From NCBI GenBank assembly GCA_016713505.1, contig JADJPA010000001.1:744001-808000 (forward strand): a stretch of 64,000 nt of DNA, read 5' to 3'. The translations under genes and the position numbers were made by a program. Below, piece after piece: positions 61,385-64,000 of this stretch. The notes below the pieces were generated by a model, which saw only the letters and a list, made by a program, of their open reading frames with translations, was not told where the DNA came from and did no database searches. Numbering within the stretch: position 1 is the stretch's first letter; each line of letters opens with the position of its first letter. The stretch comes from Candidatus Competibacteraceae bacterium (lineage in GTDB: Bacteria; Pseudomonadota; Gammaproteobacteria; Competibacterales; Competibacteraceae).

Positions 61385-62569
61385 TCAGTCTCCCGGCGCC
61401 AGCGGTATGATGGCGCCGTCCGGGCGGTAGGTCGCCATGAACACATCCTCCGCGCCGAGCGCTTCGTGATTATCCGCGGTGAACGGCCGTTCGAAAAATT
61501 TAACCAAGCCCCGGTAGTGAGTGACCCGTTCCAGCGCGTCGCGCACCGCGCCGCGATCCGTGGTGTCCGCCAGATCGATGGCGCGCGCCACCAAATGGGT
61601 GAGGTCGTAGGCTTGGCCGAAGCCGACGGGCGATTCGATGTCCTCGATCCGTGACAAGCCGAATAACCGTGCGCTGACCCCCAGCACCCGTTGCACGAGT
61701 TCCGGGTCGGCCTTATAGAAGCTGAACGTCTGCACCACCGAAAAATCCAATTTAGCCAAATCCTGCCCGACCAACTTGACGAAATTTCCGCCTGTCACGC
61801 CCCAGTGACTGATGACCGGCAAGCGCTGCTCGGGCGGCAAAGCCGCCAGTTCGCGACAGAGGATGACGGCCTCGCTGTCGTTGGCGACGAAAACGATGGC
61901 TTGCGCGCCAGCGGCGCGTAACGCTTGGTATTTTTCGACCATGCTTTTCTCGCCCCATTGATACCATTCGAGACCGACCGAGCGTGGCAGGGGGGCTTCT
62001 CGAAAATAGTTCTCGGCGACGGCCAGATTGCTTTTGCCCCAGGTGGTGTTGGGAAGCAGCAAACCGACTCGTTCCGCCCCCTTGCCGAGCGCGCGTTGCA
62101 GCATGACGGGCATTGCCAGGCCGTCTCGCAGCGACAGGCGAAACATATAATTAGGATTTTTGCCGTTTTGAATGATGGCGTCCGCCGCCGCCCAAGGGTC
62201 GAGCACGATCATTTTCAACTCGTGCGCGAGTTCCACATATTCGAGGACGACCGGACTGAAGCGGCCGGTGAACATCGCCACCATATCGGGCATCCGGGCA
62301 AATTCTTGCAAATTTTTCACGCCGCGGGCCGTCACCGAGCGGTTGTCCTTGGAAACGAGTTGCAAGGGGCGGCCTTTCAGCACGCCGCCGGCGCGGTTGA
62401 TTTCGTCGATAGCGGTCAGAATGCCGCGCTCGATGGCTTGCGCGGACGTGCTTTGTTCGACGCCGAACTCACCATCGAGCCCCAGATAAACCGGCCGGCT
62501 TTCTTCGGCGTGCGGGCGTGCGGGCAAAAAGAGAACCACACCAAGGAGAAAGACCTGAAACCGGAGCAT
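61385..62569 (-). CDS. LIV-type periplasmic substrate-binding protein
   Basis: 394 residues, with a signal peptide (cleavage about residue 21, PHA) and a type I periplasmic binding fold (Leu/Ile/Val-binding or amide-sensor type): YLGLDGEFGVEQSTSAQAIERG, IDEINRAGGVLKGRPLQLV and the VGLLLPNTTWGKSN region. No permease or ATPase genes are present; the GGDEF/EAL gene follows only four bases after the stop. It therefore probably senses a ligand for that protein's periplasmic domain. Confidence 0.87.
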   Translation of the reverse strand: MLRFQVFLLGVVLFLPARPHAEESRPVYLGLDGEFGVEQSTSAQAIERGILTAIDEINRAGGVLKGRPLQLVSKDNRSVTARGVKNLQEFARMPDMVAMFTGRFSPVVLEYVELAHELKMIVLDPWAAADAIIQNGKNPNYMFRLSLRDGLAMPVMLQRALGKGAERVGLLLPNTTWGKSNLAVAENYFREAPLPRSVGLEWYQWGEKSMVEKYQALRAAGAQAIVFVANDSEAVILCRELAALPPEQRLPVISHWGVTGGNFVKLVGQDLAKLDFSVVQTFSFYKADPELVQRVLGVSARLFGLSRIEDIESPVGFGQAYDLTHLVARAIDLADTTDRGAVRDALERVTHYRGLVKFFERPFTADNHEALGAEDVFMATYRPDGAIIPLAPGD

Positions 62570-62864
62570 GATTTACCTCCTTCCTTATTGTCTTCGTGCT
62601 AAATCCATGAATCATGATCGCGCGTCTTGCGCCGGGACCCGGCGATCGATCGTTTGATGCGGGCCGGCGCTGGCGCGCTAAGCGTGGGGCGCCAAGTAAA
62701 CGACGTACATGGGGGCCGAGGCCGGCGCTGGCGGCGGTGGCAAGCGATCTGCTGGGCGCGCCAGTACGATCCGTCGGCGCGGCGGTGCCCCAGCTCGACG
62801 ACGATCTGGACATACCAGACTCGCCCCGCGGTATTGGAGTTTAGTCATCCTGGCCGCTGGCGTG
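62570..62864. other. Intergenic region, no gene recognised
   Basis: About 295 bases between the PilZ gene and the binding-protein gene, both read on the minus strand. Short open frames on both strands have arginine- or glycine-rich, unlikely compositions and no ribosome sites. It should contain the promoter of the binding-protein/GGDEF-EAL operon. Confidence 0.4.
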
Positions 62865-63224
62865 TCAGAACTTGAATTCCTCGATCAGAAGCTGGAGTTG
62901 TAGTAACGCTTGAGTGCTGATGTTCAGCATTCGAAAACCGGTATCGTAAAAATCCGGATTGACGTCCCGACCGGTCCAAACGGTTTCTCCTTCCAGATGA
63001 ATGCGCTGACGCGGGGCGCCTTCCTTGGGAACATCCACCCGCAGCCGGTAAATTTGATTGACCGGCAGGGGTTTATCGTTGACCAAACGCATTCCTTCCT
63101 TGTTGATATCCACGATATGGCCCAGCAATTCGTTGGTGTCTCGGTCGTAAACCCGCAGGTACATCACAAGATACCAGCGCTTGAGCCGGCGCTTTTCGAT
63201 TCCGGAAGGTTCGGGAAGACTCAT
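62865..63224 (-). CDS. PilZ-domain c-di-GMP receptor
   Basis: 119 residues, single PilZ domain. The c-di-GMP-binding arginines are in EKRRLKR (RxxxR, about residues 11-16), and the second motif is HIVDINKEGMRLV, a DxSxxG-like segment with Asn for Ser. A trailing helix LLQLQLLIEEFKF follows. Single PilZ proteins relay c-di-GMP to pili, flagella or polysaccharide machinery. Together with the FimX-like and GGDEF/EAL genes it makes three c-di-GMP proteins in this window. Confidence 0.87.
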   Translation of the reverse strand: MSLPEPSGIEKRRLKRWYLVMYLRVYDRDTNELLGHIVDINKEGMRLVNDKPLPVNQIYRLRVDVPKEGAPRQRIHLEGETVWTGRDVNPDFYDTGFRMLNISTQALLQLQLLIEEFKF

Positions 63225-63283
63225 GGAGGCCTCTTGGCGAGTAAGGTGAGGTGAGCCGCCGGCCTACCAGCCCGCGGGAATGT

Positions 63284-63318
63284 TTGCTTGGCGGTTACAA
63301 TCCATGCCGGCCAAGCAA
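63284..63318. repeat. 9-bp inverted repeat between PEBP and PilZ genes
   Basis: TTGCTTGGC (63284-63292) and GCCAAGCAA (63310-63318) are perfect complements with a 17-base loop. It lies after the PEBP gene's stop and before the PilZ start (both minus strand). No T-tract follows, so a Rho-independent terminator is unlikely; an operator or transcript hairpin is possible. Confidence 0.45.
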
Positions 63319-63349
63319 GGTCGGAGTTAACAGGCATGAGCGAACGGTG

Positions 63350-63979
63350 TCAGGGCGTCAGGGTTGGGTTCAGGCTGTAAGTCCCGGTGATACTGGCCCG
63401 ATCCAGAACGTGTCCTTCAATGGCCCTTAGCACTTGCGGGCCGGTAAAGTTACCCTCCACGGGACAGCGCGGCACGTCGAGCGCGTAGAGGGTAAAAACA
63501 TAATGATGGACGATGCTGTCATTCCACGGCGGACAGGGGCCATCATAGCCAAAATAGTCGCCCGCCATGGCGGAATCGCCCGCGAACCACTCACGATAAT
63601 TATTGATGCCCTGCCGGGTGCCGCGCGGACCCCCTGGCCCCGGTTTGCCGCCGGGGGTGACGCCTTTGGAAAATTCGCCGGCCTGGATTTGCGCCGGTGT
63701 CGGTGGCAGATCCACCAGAATCCAATGATAAAAATCGGTGCGGGGTAAGTCCGCCGGAACCTGCCGTCCTTCCTGGTTGACGTCATCAGCGCGGGTCGGC
63801 ACGTCCGGGTCATGGCAGATCAACACCAGCGAGCGGGTGCCAGCGGGTAGGCCACTCCATTCGAAGGGCGGATTGATATTGTCGCCTAAGGTGACGTGCT
63901 GCTCGGGATCGGGAACGCCGAAGGCGTGGTCGGCGGGGACCGGGCGTTGCGCGCGCAGAGCGGAGCTAGTGAACTGCAT
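63350..63979 (-). CDS. YbhB/YbcL-family Raf kinase inhibitor-like (PEBP) protein
   Basis: 209 residues of the phosphatidylethanolamine-binding fold. Hallmarks are GDNINPPFEWSGLPAGTRSL with the anion-site residues, the CHDPDVPT loop (about 51-58) and FYHWILVDLPP (about 82-92), then PGGPRGTRQGINNY and GYDGPCPP, which form the ligand pocket. Bacterial members have no agreed function. It is slightly longer than YbhB (158), from an insert at about residues 57-80. It starts 21 bases before the right edge of the window. Confidence 0.9.
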   Translation of the reverse strand: MQFTSSALRAQRPVPADHAFGVPDPEQHVTLGDNINPPFEWSGLPAGTRSLVLICHDPDVPTRADDVNQEGRQVPADLPRTDFYHWILVDLPPTPAQIQAGEFSKGVTPGGKPGPGGPRGTRQGINNYREWFAGDSAMAGDYFGYDGPCPPWNDSIVHHYVFTLYALDVPRCPVEGNFTGPQVLRAIEGHVLDRASITGTYSLNPTLTP

Positions 63980-64000
63980 GACCTTCCTCCAAGTAAAGCA

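Noticed and set aside
62614..62844. Small plus-strand gene in the gap before the PilZ gene
   Set aside because: Arg/Gly/Pro-rich product, overlapping equal-quality frames on both strands, no ribosome site.

Overview
The window is about 62% GC and reads as a chromosomal segment of a Gammaproteobacterium. The order rpsB-tsf-pyrH-frr-uppS-cdsA-dxr-rseP-bamA-skp-lpxD-fabZ-lpxA-lpxB is the classic gammaproteobacterial translation/envelope-biogenesis cluster, and mutY-yggX, a PhoQ/PhoP-type pair, FimX-like and exosortase-associated proteins fit the same class. A Competibacter-like environmental lineage is a guess from overall flavour, not something the sequence proves. No IS element, integrase, phage module, rRNA or CRISPR array was seen.

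Layout. (1) 1-13731: housekeeping genes for translation (S2, EF-Ts, RRF), UMP kinase, isoprenoid and phospholipid precursors, RseP, the BAM complex with its chaperone Skp, and lipid A. (2) 13757-25025: the most unusual block. A membrane Ser/Thr kinase faces, divergently, a tightly coupled three-gene operon: an unknown single-pass protein, a FtsW/RodA-type SEDS protein with a large FHA-like extracytoplasmic insert, and an FhaA-like FHA protein. Converging on it is a four-gene secreted operon: a glycine-zipper lipoprotein, a coiled-coil lipoprotein, a TPR protein and a TPR-trypsin-like protease. The ingredients resemble the actinobacterial pkn/rodA/fhaA cell-wall control locus, rearranged in a Gram-negative. 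(3) 25476-34581: a ModA-like binding protein with a hybrid histidine kinase, cytochrome c4, ilvD, a degenerate GGDEF/EAL (FimX-like) c-di-GMP effector and a YeeZ-like epimerase. (4) 34636-42177: mutY-yggX, tRNA-Phe with its own promoter and terminator, a YkgJ cysteine-cluster protein, an endonuclease/exonuclease-family protein, a PhoQ/PhoP-like pair with a PepSY gene, and secreted proteins of unknown role. (5) 42287-48356: a type VI secretion island with a fused TssB/TssC-like sheath protein, VgrG, a DUF4123 adaptor, a co-conserved protein with an internal repeat, a JAMM/JAB-like toxin candidate, and an immunity candidate whose lipoprotein leader is cut off by an in-frame TGA. (6) 48427-57960: two exosortase-system-associated enzymes, a thioredoxin-fold protein, and a fatty-acid module (FadL-like porin, FadN-type hydratase/dehydrogenase, FadA thiolase). 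(7) 57961-63979: a LIV-type binding protein coupled to a PAS-GGDEF-EAL protein, a PilZ protein and a PEBP-family protein.

Recurring themes are envelope assembly, c-di-GMP signalling (three proteins) and periplasmic binding proteins wired to signalling enzymes instead of to transporters (two cases). Gene starts were chosen by Shine-Dalgarno spacing, stop/start overlaps and known protein N-termini. No database search was run, so family names rest on motif recognition.
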